A stretch of DNA of 64,000 bases from Paraburkholderia fungorum (lineage in GTDB: Bacteria; Pseudomonadota; Gammaproteobacteria; Burkholderiales; Burkholderiaceae), in the NCBI RefSeq assembly GCF_003610895.1, contig NZ_MCAS01000034.1, forward strand, positions 1-64,000, in the 5' to 3' direction. Both the position numbers and the translations under genes were made by a program. Below, piece by piece: positions 1-9,595 of this stretch; the stretch's first letter is position 1, and each line of letters starts with the position of its first letter. Below the pieces are notes generated by a model. The model was not told the DNA's origin, made no database searches, and worked only from the letters and a program-made list of their open reading frames with translations.

Positions 1-1136
1 GCGCCTTCAAACCGAAGAAATCCGTCGCCCTGTCCGGCGTGACGGCGGGCAACACGGCGCTGTGCACGGTCGGCAAGACTGGCAACGATCTGCACTACCG
101 CGGCTACGACATTCTGGACATCGCCGGCGCCTGCGAATTCGAAGAGATCGCCTATCTGCTGGTCCACGAAAAGCTGCCGACCCAGGCCGAACTGAGCGCC
201 TACAAGACGAAGCTCAAGGCGCTGCGCGGCCTGCCCGCGAACGTCAAGGCCGCGCTGGAATGGATCCCGGCCGCCGCGCACCCGATGGACGTGATGCGCA
301 CCGGCGTCTCGGTGCTCGGCACCGTGCTGCCGGAGAAGGACGATCACAACCTGGCGGGCGCGCGCGATATCGCCGACAAGCTGATGGCCTCGCTCGGCTC
401 GATGCTGCTGTACTGGTACCACTACTCGCACAACGGCAAGCGCATCGAAGTCGAAACCGACGACGACTCGATCGGCGGCCACTTCCTGCACCTGCTGCAC
501 GGCGTGGAGCCGTCGAAGGCGTGGGTCGACGCGATGCACGTGTCGCTGAACCTGTACGCCGAACATGAATTCAACGCCTCGACGTTCACTGGCCGCGTGA
601 TCGCGGGCACGGGCTCGGACATTTACTCGGCGATCACCGGCGCGATCGGCGCGCTGCGCGGCCCGAAGCACGGCGGCGCCAACGAAGTCGCGTTCGAAAT
701 CCAGTCGCGCTACCAGACGCCTGACGAAGCCGAAGCGGACATCCGCAGGCGCGTGGAAAACAAGGAAGTGGTGATCGGTTTCGGTCACCCGGTGTACACG
801 ATCTCCGACCCGCGCAACAAGGTCATCAAGGAAGTCGCGAAGAAGCTCTCGAAGGAAGCGGGCAACCTGAAGCTGTTCAGCATCGCCGAGCGGCTGGAAA
901 CCGTGATGGCGGACGCGAAGAAGATGTTCCCGAATCTCGACTGGTTCAGCGCGGTGTCGTATCACATGATGGGCGTGCCGACGGCGATGTTCACGCCGCT
1001 GTTCGTGATCGCCCGTACAGCGGGCTGGAGCGCGCACATCATCGAGCAACGGATCGACAACAAGATCATCCGGCCGAGCGCGAATTACACCGGTCCCGAC
1101 GATCTGCCGTTCGTGCCGCTCGCCAAGCGCGTCTAA
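1..1136 (+). CDS. prpC: 2-methylcitrate synthase, 5' end cut by window edge
   Basis: Citrate-synthase-fold enzyme that condenses propionyl-CoA with oxaloacetate to 2-methylcitrate, the entry step of the methylcitrate cycle in the cytoplasm. The reading frame is open from base 3 with no stop, and the upstream codons read AFKPKKSVALSG, which matches the N-terminal region of PrpC. The true start is therefore outside the window, and the GTG at 39 is internal. Active-site blocks are visible: GPKHGGANE and GFGHPVY (catalytic histidines), and the C-terminal block around DWFSAVSYHMMG. It is followed by a strong hairpin terminator and then acnD and prpF on the same strand. That context supports methylcitrate synthase over ordinary citrate synthase. 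Confidence is high. Confidence 0.96.
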   Translation, partial: AFKPKKSVALSGVTAGNTALCTVGKTGNDLHYRGYDILDIAGACEFEEIAYLLVHEKLPTQAELSAYKTKLKALRGLPANVKAALEWIPAAAHPMDVMRTGVSVLGTVLPEKDDHNLAGARDIADKLMASLGSMLLYWYHYSHNGKRIEVETDDDSIGGHFLHLLHGVEPSKAWVDAMHVSLNLYAEHEFNASTFTGRVIAGTGSDIYSAITGAIGALRGPKHGGANEVAFEIQSRYQTPDEAEADIRRRVENKEVVIGFGHPVYTISDPRNKVIKEVAKKLSKEAGNLKLFSIAERLETVMADAKKMFPNLDWFSAVSYHMMGVPTAMFTPLFVIARTAGWSAHIIEQRIDNKIIRPSANYTGPDDLPFVPLAKRV

Positions 1137-1222
1137 GGGTATGAGCCTGTTAGCGGCGTAAGCGTGAAGCCGCAAGTGTTTCTCCTCCATTGCGTCTCAT
1201 GAGCGCGGCGCAATGAAGTTGG

Positions 1223-1261
1223 GCCTTGGCTCGCTGGAACCCCGAGCCAAGGCTGTTTTTT
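1223..1261 (+). terminator. Intrinsic terminator between prpC and acnD
   Basis: An 11-bp perfect stem (1223-1233 pairing with 1243-1253, arm GCCTTGGCTCG), a 9-nt loop, then TGTTTTTT at 1254-1261. It lies 87 bp after the prpC stop and about 225 bp before the acnD start. It would end or attenuate prpC transcription and implies that acnD-prpF has its own promoter in 1262-1485 or is expressed by readthrough. The interval 1137-1485 holds no convincing gene. The stretch after the hairpin (about 1265-1320) carries loosely repeated GCGAGTTGCAG-like words. Confidence 0.85.
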
Positions 1262-1485
1262 GCGGCGCAAGTTGCAGTACGCGTTGCCGTGCGAGTTGCA
1301 GCACGTTGTGCGGCGCATCAACGAAACACGCTGCAAGCGGGCGCGCCACCGCAAGCTAAACTACACAGACTGTCCGATTGACGCGCTGACGCGCAAGCGT
1401 TGCGCCGCATGAAAGAGGGGTAGCGGATCGTGAAATACGGCTGCCGCCATTGTCCCCGGATCATTATTGTTTTGTCCCCTACGCC

Positions 1486-4083
1486 ATGAATACTGCCAAC
1501 CGCAAACGCCTTCCCGGTACCCAGCTGGATTTCTTCGACACGCGTGCCGCCGTCGATGCGATCCAGCCCGGCGCCTATGACAAGCTGCCGTATACCTCGC
1601 GCGTGCTGGCCGAAAACCTCGTGCGCCGCTGCGATCCGGTGACGCTCGTCGCATCGCTCAAGCAGATTATCGAACGCAAGCGCGAACTGGATTTTCCGTG
1701 GTTCCCGGCGCGGGTGGTGTGTCATGACATTCTTGGTCAGACCGCGCTGGTCGACCTCGCCGGTCTGCGCGATGCGATCGCGGCACAAGGCGGCGATCCG
1801 GCCATGGTCAACCCGGTCGTGCCGACGCAACTCGTGGTGGATCACTCGCTTGCCGTTGAATGCGGCGGTTTCGATCCGGATGCGTTCGCGAAGAACCGCG
1901 CCATTGAAGATCGCCGCAACGAAGACCGCTTCGATTTCATCAACTGGACCAAGCGCGCGTTCAAGAACGTCGACGTGATTCCGCCGGGCAACGGCATCCT
2001 GCATCAGATCAACCTCGAGCGTATGAGCCCGGTGGTGCAGGTGAAAGACGGCGTGGCTTTTCCCGATACCCTGGTCGGCACCGATTCGCATACGCCGATG
2101 GTGGATGCGCTCGGCGTGATCGCGATCGGCGTGGGCGGTCTTGAAGCGGAGAGCGTGATGCTCGGCCGCGCGTCTTATATGCGGCTGCCGGATATCGTCG
2201 GCGTGGAGCTCACGGGCAAGCCGGTTGAGGGGATCACGGCGACCGACATCGTGCTCTCGCTGACCGAATTCCTGCGCAAGGAAAAAGTGGTCGGCGCATA
2301 CCTCGAGTTTTACGGCGCAGGCACGGCCAAGCTGACGCTCGGCGATCGCGCGACCATCGCCAACATGGCACCCGAATTCGGCGCGACGGCGGCGATGTTC
2401 TACATCGACGAGCAGACCATCAAGTACCTCAAGCTCACCGGCCGCGACGACGAACTCGTCAAGCTGGTCGAGACCTATGCGAAGGAAACCGGCCTGTGGG
2501 GCGATACGCTGAAGCACGCCGAGTATGAGCGCGTGCTGACATTCGATCTGTCTACCGTGGTGCGCACGCTGGCGGGGCCGTCGAACCCGCATCGCCGCTT
2601 GCCGGTTGCCGATCTGGCTGCGCGCGGGATCAGCGGCAAGGTGGAGAACGAGCCGGGCCTGATGCCGGACGGCGCTGTGATCATCGCTGCGATCACGAGC
2701 TGCACGAACACCAACAACCCGCGCAACATGATTGCCGCCGGTTTGCTGGCGCGTAACGCCAATCGGCGTGGATTGACCCGCAAGCCGTGGGCCAAGACGT
2801 CGCTCGCGCCGGGGTCGAAGGCGGTCACGCTGTATCTGGAAGAGGCGGGCCTGTTGCCGGAACTGGAGCAATTGGGCTTCGGCGTGGTGGCGTATGCCTG
2901 CACGTCGTGCAATGGCATGTCGGGTGCACTGGATCCGGTGATCCAGAAGGAGATCGTCGATCGCGATCTGTATGCGACGGCCGTGCTGTCCGGCAACCGC
3001 AACTTCGACGGACGTATTCATCCGTATGCGAAGCAGGCTTTCCTTGCCTCGCCGCCGCTGGTGGTGGCCTACGCGATTGCGGGCACGATCCGCTTCGATA
3101 TCGAGAAGGATGTGCTGGGCGTCGACGCTGAGGGCAACGCGATCAGACTGAAGGACATCTGGCCTTCGGACGAAGAGATCGACACGATCGTTGCGTCGAG
3201 TGTGAAGCCGGAACAATTCCGCAAAGTCTATGAGCCGATGTTCGCCGTTTCTGTCGATACCGGTGAGAAGGCCGATCCGCTGTATGACTGGCGTCCGATG
3301 AGCACGTACATTCGCCGTCCGCCGTATTGGGAGGGCGCGCTTGCCGGTGAACGCACGCTCAAGGGCATGCGTCCGCTGGCGGTGCTGGGCGACAACATCA
3401 CGACCGACCACCTGTCGCCTTCGAATGCGATTCTGGCCGATAGCGCGTCGGGCGAATACCTCGCCAAAATGGGCCTGCCGGAAGAGGACTTCAATTCATA
3501 CGCAACCCACCGCGGCGATCACCTGACCGCGCAACGCGCCACCTTCGCGAACCCGACGCTTAAGAACGAGATGGTGCTGGAGGACGGCAAGGTGAAGGCC
3601 GGTTCGTTGGCGCGTGTCGAGCCTGAGGGCAAGGTGACGCGCATGTGGGAAGCGATCGAAACCTACATGGAGCGCAAACAGCCGCTGATCGTGATTGCCG
3701 GGGCCGACTACGGCCAGGGTTCGTCGCGTGACTGGGCGGCGAAGGGCGTGCGGCTGGCCGGCGCGGAAGCGATTGTTGCCGAAGGATTCGAGCGGATTCA
3801 CCGCACCAATCTGGTGGGCATGGGCGTGTTGCCGCTGGAATTCAAGCCTGGCGTGAATCGCCTGACGCTTGCGATCGACGGCACCGAAACCTTCGACGTG
3901 ATCGGCGAGCGCAAACCACGCGCCGACCTCACGCTCGTGATTCATCGAAAGAACGGTGAGCGTGTGGAGGTACCGGTAACGTGCCGGCTCGACACCGCGG
4001 AAGAAGTGTCGATCTACGAAGCAGGCGGTGTGCTGCAGCGTTTCGCGCAGGACTTTCTTGAATCGACGAAGGCCGCGGCTTAA
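1486..4083 (+). CDS. acnD: Fe/S-dependent 2-methylisocitrate dehydratase AcnD
   Basis: Aconitase-family enzyme of 865 residues that dehydrates 2-methylcitrate in the AcnD/PrpF version of the methylcitrate cycle, where it replaces PrpD. Iron-sulfur ligand motifs are present (SCTNTNNPRN and CTSCNGMSG), as is the C-terminal swivel-domain signature YGQGSSRDWAAKG. I chose ATG 1486 because the protein then begins MNTANRKRLPGTQLDFFD, the usual AcnD N-terminus. An in-frame TTG at 1450 would add 12 unrelated residues. No strong Shine-Dalgarno sequence is visible. prpF follows after 35 bp in the same direction, as is usual because AcnD product use depends on PrpF. Confidence is high. Confidence 0.96.
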   Translation: MNTANRKRLPGTQLDFFDTRAAVDAIQPGAYDKLPYTSRVLAENLVRRCDPVTLVASLKQIIERKRELDFPWFPARVVCHDILGQTALVDLAGLRDAIAAQGGDPAMVNPVVPTQLVVDHSLAVECGGFDPDAFAKNRAIEDRRNEDRFDFINWTKRAFKNVDVIPPGNGILHQINLERMSPVVQVKDGVAFPDTLVGTDSHTPMVDALGVIAIGVGGLEAESVMLGRASYMRLPDIVGVELTGKPVEGITATDIVLSLTEFLRKEKVVGAYLEFYGAGTAKLTLGDRATIANMAPEFGATAAMFYIDEQTIKYLKLTGRDDELVKLVETYAKETGLWGDTLKHAEYERVLTFDLSTVVRTLAGPSNPHRRLPVADLAARGISGKVENEPGLMPDGAVIIAAITSCTNTNNPRNMIAAGLLARNANRRGLTRKPWAKTSLAPGSKAVTLYLEEAGLLPELEQLGFGVVAYACTSCNGMSGALDPVIQKEIVDRDLYATAVLSGNRNFDGRIHPYAKQAFLASPPLVVAYAIAGTIRFDIEKDVLGVDAEGNAIRLKDIWPSDEEIDTIVASSVKPEQFRKVYEPMFAVSVDTGEKADPLYDWRPMSTYIRRPPYWEGALAGERTLKGMRPLAVLGDNITTDHLSPSNAILADSASGEYLAKMGLPEEDFNSYATHRGDHLTAQRATFANPTLKNEMVLEDGKVKAGSLARVEPEGKVTRMWEAIETYMERKQPLIVIAGADYGQGSSRDWAAKGVRLAGAEAIVAEGFERIHRTNLVGMGVLPLEFKPGVNRLTLAIDGTETFDVIGERKPRADLTLVIHRKNGERVEVPVTCRLDTAEEVSIYEAGGVLQRFAQDFLESTKAAA

Positions 4084-4118
4084 GGCGTTTGAGCTTCTCT
4101 CATCAGGACATTATTTTC

Positions 4119-5303
4119 ATGGCTCACAAACCTCAGATCAGGATTGCCGCAACCTACATGCGCGGCGGCACCAGCAAAGGCGTGTTCTTTCGGCTGCAGG
4201 ATTTGCCGGAGGCGGCTCAAGTGCCGGGTGCCGCGCGCGACGCGCTGCTGATGCGCGTGATCGGCAGCCCCGATCCGTATGGCAAGCAGATCGACGGCAT
4301 GGGCGGCGCGACTTCGAGCACGAGCAAGACGGTGATCATCGCGAAGAGCAGCAAGCCGGATCATGACGTGGATTATCTGTTCGGCCAGGTTTCCATCGAC
4401 AAGGCGTTCGTCGACTGGAGCGGCAATTGCGGGAATCTTTCTGCTGCCGTGGGGCCGTTTGCGATCAGCGCGGGTCTCGTCGATGCGAGCCGGATTCCGC
4501 ATAACGGTGTGGCCGTTGTGCGAATCTGGCAGGCGAATATCGGCAAGACGATCATCGGGCACGTGCCCATGACCGACGGCGCCGTGCAGGAAACCGGTGA
4601 TTTTGAGCTCGACGGCGTGACGTTCCCGGCTGCCGAGGTTCAGCTTGAATTCATGAACCCCGCTGCTGAGGAAGAGGGCGCCGGCGGTGCGATGTTCCCC
4701 ACAGGGAATCTGGTTGACGACCTCGACGTGCCAGGTGTGGGCACGCTGAAGGCGACCATGATCAATGCGGGTATTCCGACCATTTTCGTGGATGCGGAAG
4801 CGATCGGTTATAAGGGCACCGAACTGCAGGACGCCATCAATAGCGACGACAAGGCGCTGGCGATGTTCGAAACCATTCGCGCGCATGGCGCGGTGCGCAT
4901 GGGGCTCATCAGGAATATCGATGAGATTGCGACGCGGCAGCATACGCCGAAGGTTGCATTTGTCGCGAGGCCTGCCGACTACGTTGCTTCCAGCGGCAAG
5001 CGGGTTGCCGCGAGCGACGTCGATCTGCTGGTGCGGGCGATGTCGATGGGTAAGCTGCATCACGCCATGATGGGAACGGCGGCTGTTGCGATTGGTACGG
5101 CGGCGGCGATTTCAGGGACCCTGGTGAATCTCGCCGCGGGTGGCGGGGCACGCGATGCGGTGCGGTTCGGGCATCCGTCCGGGACGTTGCGTGTGGGTGC
5201 CGAAGCTCGCGAGGAAGGCGGCGAATGGACGGTCACCAAGGCGATCATGAGCCGGAGTGCGCGGGTGTTGATGGAGGGGTGGGTGAGGGTGCCGGGGGAG
5301 TGA
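4119..5303 (+). CDS. prpF: 2-methylaconitate cis-trans isomerase PrpF
   Basis: Isomerase of the diaminopimelate-epimerase fold, 394 residues, acting with AcnD in propionate catabolism. The N-terminus AATYMRGGTSKGVFF and the block WSGNCGNLSAAVGPFA are typical of the PrpF family. I chose ATG 4119 (MAHKPQIRIAATYMRGG) rather than the upstream start at 4089, whose extra ten residues are not family-like. It lies 35 bp after acnD and is almost certainly cotranscribed with it. The gene ends in a GT-rich run just before a structured convergent interval (5304-5422). Confidence is high. Confidence 0.95.
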   Translation: MAHKPQIRIAATYMRGGTSKGVFFRLQDLPEAAQVPGAARDALLMRVIGSPDPYGKQIDGMGGATSSTSKTVIIAKSSKPDHDVDYLFGQVSIDKAFVDWSGNCGNLSAAVGPFAISAGLVDASRIPHNGVAVVRIWQANIGKTIIGHVPMTDGAVQETGDFELDGVTFPAAEVQLEFMNPAAEEEGAGGAMFPTGNLVDDLDVPGVGTLKATMINAGIPTIFVDAEAIGYKGTELQDAINSDDKALAMFETIRAHGAVRMGLIRNIDEIATRQHTPKVAFVARPADYVASSGKRVAASDVDLLVRAMSMGKLHHAMMGTAAVAIGTAAAISGTLVNLAAGGGARDAVRFGHPSGTLRVGAEAREEGGEWTVTKAIMSRSARVLMEGWVRVPGE

Positions 5304-5353
5304 GTTGGCGGTTGCCCCTGGCACGACTGCTGACAGATCGTCTTTTCACCCAG

Positions 5354-5420
5354 TCTGGACGCGCTAGCCGCTTGAGTTCCGGCTTGAATTCCGGATTGAG
5401 TTCGGTTAGCCGCGCCAGAC
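5354..5420. repeat. Three imperfect 12-bp tandem repeats inside a large inverted repeat
   Basis: Tandem units at 5372-5383, 5384-5395 and 5396-5407 read TTGAGTTCCGGC, TTGAATTCCGGA and TTGAGTTCGGTT. Flanking words GTCTGG...GCTAGCCG and CGGTTAGC...CCAGAC form an imperfect inverted repeat around them. It lies between the convergent prpF and SDR genes, so a structured, bidirectional transcript end is plausible. No T-run is seen. Confidence 0.5.
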
Positions 5421-5422
5421 CA

Positions 5423-6157
5423 TCAAACCAGCACCCCACCGCCATCCACGACGACAGTCTGTCCCGTGGCATAGCGATTGGTCATCAGATAGAGGTAGGT
5501 TTGCGCGAGGTCCTCCGCCTCGCCGACACGACCCACTGGCAGGGCCGCGCCACTTGCGGCATAGAGCGCTTCGCGCTCGGCTTCGGGCAAGTCATCCCAC
5601 AGCGGCGTGCGCACCAAACCGGGACTCACGAGGTTGACGCGAATGGGCGCCAACTCCACCGCGAGTGCCCGTGTGAGACCTTCCATCGCGCTGCAGACGC
5701 TGGCCAGCGCAGCCCACCCCTTTTGTGGCCGCAAGCTCGCAATACCGCTGGTCAACACCACTGAGCCGCCGGGACGCAGATACGGCGCCGCATGTTTGAC
5801 GGCGGCAATGGCGCCGAAGACTCGCACGTCGAAAACCCGGCGGACCGTATCGAGGCTCATGTCGGCGAGCGCGCCGGTTCGCAACGAATCCCCCGCGCTG
5901 TAGACCAGGTGGTCGAAAGCGCCGACCTGCCCGAACAGTGCGCGCACCGCGGACTCATTATTCAGATCGACCGTATATCCCTTGACCCGGTCGCCGAGTT
6001 TGGCAACGGCCTCGGCGACTCGCTCGCTGCGCGATGAAACAACGCTCACCGAGGCGCCGGCCACCAGCGCGGCTTGGGCCGTGGCCAGGCCGATTCCCGA
6101 GGTGCCGCCCAGCAGGACGACGTGTTGATGCTGAAGGTTCGTGCTTGCAATAGTCAT
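5423..6157 (-). CDS. SDR-family oxidoreductase lacking the Tyr-x-x-x-Lys motif
   Basis: Rossmann-fold short-chain dehydrogenase-like protein, 244 residues from ATG 6157 (MTIASTNLQHQHVVLLGG). The in-frame start at 6193 adds 12 residues without family support. The nucleotide-binding motif GGTSGIGLA is intact and an NNAG-like VYSAGD follows. The usual YxxxK pair is absent: the region reads GWAALASVCSAMEGLTRALA, where classical enzymes have YAASK before AxxGLTRALA. The C-terminal SPGLVRTPLWD is normal. It is divergent from a LysR gene 115 bp away, which probably controls it. The substrate is unknown. It may be catalytically atypical, or use another base. Family assignment is secure, function is not. 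Confidence 0.85.
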   Translation of the reverse strand: MTIASTNLQHQHVVLLGGTSGIGLATAQAALVAGASVSVVSSRSERVAEAVAKLGDRVKGYTVDLNNESAVRALFGQVGAFDHLVYSAGDSLRTGALADMSLDTVRRVFDVRVFGAIAAVKHAAPYLRPGGSVVLTSGIASLRPQKGWAALASVCSAMEGLTRALAVELAPIRVNLVSPGLVRTPLWDDLPEAEREALYAASGAALPVGRVGEAEDLAQTYLYLMTNRYATGQTVVVDGGGVLV

Positions 6158-6272
6158 GGTGAGTGCTCGCTGTAGATGTGAATGGTGAATCAAGCCATGA
6201 CCCGAGTATTATTCTTTAGTCTGACTTGATAAACCCACCATCTCTTCGAACACTCCTTAATAGAGCTTGCGA

Positions 6273-7178
6273 ATGGATCGATTCAGCAGCATGGCGATAT
6301 TTGCACGCGTGGTCGAACGCGGCAGCTTTACCGCGGCGGCCGAAGGCTGTGGTATGACGCCTACGATGGTCGGCAACCATATTCGCGAGTTGGAGCGGCG
6401 CCTCGAAGGCCGGCTGCTGAATCGCACCACCCGGCGTCAAAGCCTGACCGAACTCGGCAAGCGCTATCACGCGCGATGCCTCGAAATTCTGGCGCTGGTG
6501 GATTCCGCCGAGCTGGATGCGCGAGAAATGCAGAGCAGTCCGCGTGGCCGCTTGCGGGTGAGTTGCCCGGTTATCTATGGCACGCGTGTGCTCGTACCGG
6601 CGCTTGCCGCGTATCTCGATCGCTATCCGGAGGTTCAGGTCGAGCTGTCCCTTAGCGACCGCTTCGTCGATCTGGCGGAAGAAGGTTTCGACGCCGCCAT
6701 TCGCGCCGGTGTGCTGCCGGATTCAGGCCTGATCGCGCGGCCGTTGAGCCATTCGCCGCGTATCGCCTGCGCGTCGCCGGCCTATCTGGCGCGCCATGGG
6801 CACCCGCAAGCGCCCGCCGATCTGGCGCAGCACAACTGCCTGGCTTTTATGGTCGCGACCGGCCCTGAACGGGAATGGCGCTTTCCGCGCCCCGACGGCA
6901 ACGGCGTGGAGCGCGTTACGGTGCGGGGCCGTCTCGATGTCAATGGCGGCCTCGCGCTTCGCGAGGCCGCGCTCGCAGGACTGGGGATTGTTCTGCAGCC
7001 GCAGGTGATGCTGCAGGAAGATCTGGATGCGGGCCGGCTCGTTCGTCTTTTTCCCGACTGGCCGGCACCGACCTGGCCGCTCCAGGTGGTGCATTTGCCC
7101 GATCCACATATGCCACCGAAACTGGCGAGTTTCATCGCTTTTCTGCAGGAAACGCTGGGGCAGAGCGGCGAGCGGTAG
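6273..7178 (+). CDS. LysR-family transcriptional regulator
   Basis: DNA-binding regulator of 301 residues. The N-terminal winged helix-turn-helix (about residues 1-60, FARVVERGSFTAAAEGCGMTP...) is followed by a periplasmic-binding-like effector domain. The block DRYPEVQVELSLSDRFVDL is typical of the large CrgA/DmlR-like LysR group. I chose ATG 6273; a TTG at 6267 is the other in-frame option. It is divergent from the SDR gene at 5423-6157, so that gene is the likely target. Its stop lies 7 bp from the convergent end of maeB. The inducer is unknown. Confidence 0.93.
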   Translation: MDRFSSMAIFARVVERGSFTAAAEGCGMTPTMVGNHIRELERRLEGRLLNRTTRRQSLTELGKRYHARCLEILALVDSAELDAREMQSSPRGRLRVSCPVIYGTRVLVPALAAYLDRYPEVQVELSLSDRFVDLAEEGFDAAIRAGVLPDSGLIARPLSHSPRIACASPAYLARHGHPQAPADLAQHNCLAFMVATGPEREWRFPRPDGNGVERVTVRGRLDVNGGLALREAALAGLGIVLQPQVMLQEDLDAGRLVRLFPDWPAPTWPLQVVHLPDPHMPPKLASFIAFLQETLGQSGER

Positions 7179-7185
7179 AACGCGC

Positions 7186-9480
7186 CTACTGCGTACGATT
7201 CGCCTCGATCACGGTCAACGCCGTCATGTTGATGATTCTTCGGACTGTCGAGCTGGACGTGAGAATGTTCACCGGCGCGTTGACGCCCAGCAGAAACGGG
7301 CCTACTGCCACGTTGCTGCCCGCGCCGGTCTTGAGCAGGTTGTAGGCAATGTTGCCCGCATCCACGTTGGGGCAGACCAGCAGATTGGCGGCACCCTTGA
7401 GGGGCGATGTCGGCAAGATCCGCGAGCGCAATACTTCGTCGAGCGCACAGTCGCCATGCATCTCGCCATCCACTTCGAGTTCGGGAGCCTGCTCCCTCAC
7501 GATCTCCAGCGCCCGGCGCATTTTCACGCCCGACGCCGCGCCGCCTGCACCGAAGTTCGAGCGTGACAGCAATGCAGCCTTGGGTTCGAGGTTCAACCAC
7601 GCCATCTGCTTCGCCGCGCTAATCGTAAATTCGGCAATCTGTTCGGCGCTCGGATCGTCGTTGATGTGGGTATCCACCAGCGCCACGGTGCGCTGATCCA
7701 GCAGCAGAATATTCATGGCCGCGTAGGTTCGCGCGCCGCGCTTCTTGCCGATCACCTGATCGACAAAGCGCAGATGGTCGTGATACGCGCCAACCGTGCC
7801 GCAGATCATGCCGTCCGCGTCGCCGAGCCGTACCATCATCGCGCCGATCAGGGTCAGACGGCGGCGCATCTCGACACGCGCCATCTCCTTGGTGATACCG
7901 TCCCGGCACATCAATTCCCAGTACGTTGTCCAGTACTGTGGAAAACGCTCGTCGTATTCCGGATTGGTCACTTCGACGTCCTGCCCGAGGCGCAGGCGCA
8001 AACCGAATCGCTCGATGCGCGCCAGCAGCACCTCCGGACGTCCCACCAGAATCGGCCGCGCCAGCTTCTCGTCGACGATCACCTGCACGGCTCGCAGCAC
8101 GCGCTCGTCTTCGCCCTCCGTGAAGACGATGCGCGCGTTGCCGCCGTCGCGCACGAGCCGTCTCGCGGTCGAAAACAGCGGCTTCATGAAGGCGCCGGAG
8201 TGGTAGACGAACTGCTGCAACTGTTCGACATAGGCGGCGAGATCCGGCAGCGGACGCGTCGCCACCCCGCCTTCCATCGCGGCCTTCGCGACTGCCGGTG
8301 CGATCCGGACGATCAGGCGCGGATCGAACGGCTTGGGAATCAGATACTGCGGGCCGAATGCCACGTCATAGGCACCGTACGCGGCAGCGACAACGTCGTT
8401 CTGTTCCTCTTCCGCGAGACCGGCGATTGCATGCACGGCCGCAATTTCCATTTCGCGTGTGATGGTCGTCGCGCCGACGTCCAGCGCGCCGCGAAAGATG
8501 TAGGGGAAACACAGGACGTTGTTGACCTGGTTCGGGTAGTCCGAGCGGCCGGTGGCGATGACGACATCGTCGCGCGTTGCATGAGCGAGCTCAGGAAAGA
8601 TTTCCGGCGTGGGATTGGCCAGCGCGAGAATGAGTGGGCGCGGGCCCATCGTCTTCAGCATCTCCGCGCTCAGAATGCCTCCTACCGAGAGTCCGAGGAA
8701 CACATCCGCTCCCTGGATCACTTCGGCAAGCGTGCGTGCACCGGTTTCCTGGGCGAAGCGCATCTTGTCCGGGTCCATCAGCGCGGTGCGTCCGCGATAG
8801 ACGACACCTTCAATGTCGGTTGCCCAGATGTTTTCCACCGGCAGCCCCAGATCGACCAGCAGGTCGAGACAGGCGAGAGCCGCCGCGCCCGCGCCGGACG
8901 TCACCACCTTGACCTCCGAAATGGTTTTGCCCACCACCTTCAGCCCGTTGATAAAGGCGGCGGATACGGTGATGGCCGTGCCATGCTGATCGTCGTGGAA
9001 GACGGGAATCTTCATGCGTTCGCGCAGCTTGCGCTCGACGATAAAGCACTCCGGCGCCTTGATGTCCTCGAGATTGATGCCGCCAAAGGTGGGTTCGAGC
9101 CCGGCGATGATGTCGACCAGCTTGTCCGGATCGGTCTCGTTGATCTCGATGTCGAACACATCGATGCCGGCAAACTTCTTGAATAGCACGGCCTTGCCTT
9201 CCATCACCGGCTTCGAGGCCAGCGCACCGATGTTCCCCAGGCCCAGCACGGCGGTGCCGTTGGTAATCACGCCGACGAGATTGCCGCGGCTCGTGAAGCG
9301 ATGCGCCTCCAGAGGGTCCGCTGCAATCGCTTCGCAGACACTGGCGACGCCCGGCGTGTAGGCAAGCGCCAGATCACGCTGGGTTACAAGTGGCTTGCTT
9401 GCCACCACGGAGATTTTTCCGGGTGTCGGAAACTCGTGGTAGTCGAACGCGGCTTGCTGATCGGTCTCTGTCTGCTTCAT
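7186..9480 (-). CDS. maeB: NADP-dependent malic enzyme (MaeB, malic enzyme/PTA hybrid)
   Basis: Converts malate to pyruvate plus CO2 with NADP+, feeding pyruvate and NADPH during growth on C4 acids and acetate. The 764-residue length is that of MaeB: an N-terminal malic enzyme half (malic motifs TNGTAVLGLGNIGA and FHDDQHGTAI, NAD-binding VTSGAGAAALA) and a C-terminal phosphotransacetylase-like half (from about residue 430, with FTEGEDERVLRA), which is generally regulatory rather than catalytic. The start at 9480 is preceded by a GGAAA-type ribosome site. A LysR gene diverges from it 150 bp away. The methylcitrate genes at the window start feed the same C4 pool. Confidence is high. Confidence 0.95.
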   Translation of the reverse strand: MKQTETDQQAAFDYHEFPTPGKISVVASKPLVTQRDLALAYTPGVASVCEAIAADPLEAHRFTSRGNLVGVITNGTAVLGLGNIGALASKPVMEGKAVLFKKFAGIDVFDIEINETDPDKLVDIIAGLEPTFGGINLEDIKAPECFIVERKLRERMKIPVFHDDQHGTAITVSAAFINGLKVVGKTISEVKVVTSGAGAAALACLDLLVDLGLPVENIWATDIEGVVYRGRTALMDPDKMRFAQETGARTLAEVIQGADVFLGLSVGGILSAEMLKTMGPRPLILALANPTPEIFPELAHATRDDVVIATGRSDYPNQVNNVLCFPYIFRGALDVGATTITREMEIAAVHAIAGLAEEEQNDVVAAAYGAYDVAFGPQYLIPKPFDPRLIVRIAPAVAKAAMEGGVATRPLPDLAAYVEQLQQFVYHSGAFMKPLFSTARRLVRDGGNARIVFTEGEDERVLRAVQVIVDEKLARPILVGRPEVLLARIERFGLRLRLGQDVEVTNPEYDERFPQYWTTYWELMCRDGITKEMARVEMRRRLTLIGAMMVRLGDADGMICGTVGAYHDHLRFVDQVIGKKRGARTYAAMNILLLDQRTVALVDTHINDDPSAEQIAEFTISAAKQMAWLNLEPKAALLSRSNFGAGGAASGVKMRRALEIVREQAPELEVDGEMHGDCALDEVLRSRILPTSPLKGAANLLVCPNVDAGNIAYNLLKTGAGSNVAVGPFLLGVNAPVNILTSSSTVRRIINMTALTVIEANRTQ

Positions 9481-9595
9481 TGTGTTTTCCGCCTGGTGAG
9501 TGTGCCTGGGGAGTGCGCCGGGCGAGTCCCGGCGCGATCCATTGAGGCGATTCTAGGGCGCTGCCATAACCGGATGATTTTGTTTTAATATCGGT

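Noticed and set aside
1450..1485. Longer acnD start at TTG 1450
   Set aside because: The extra 12 residues are not AcnD-like and ATG 1486 gives the standard N-terminus.
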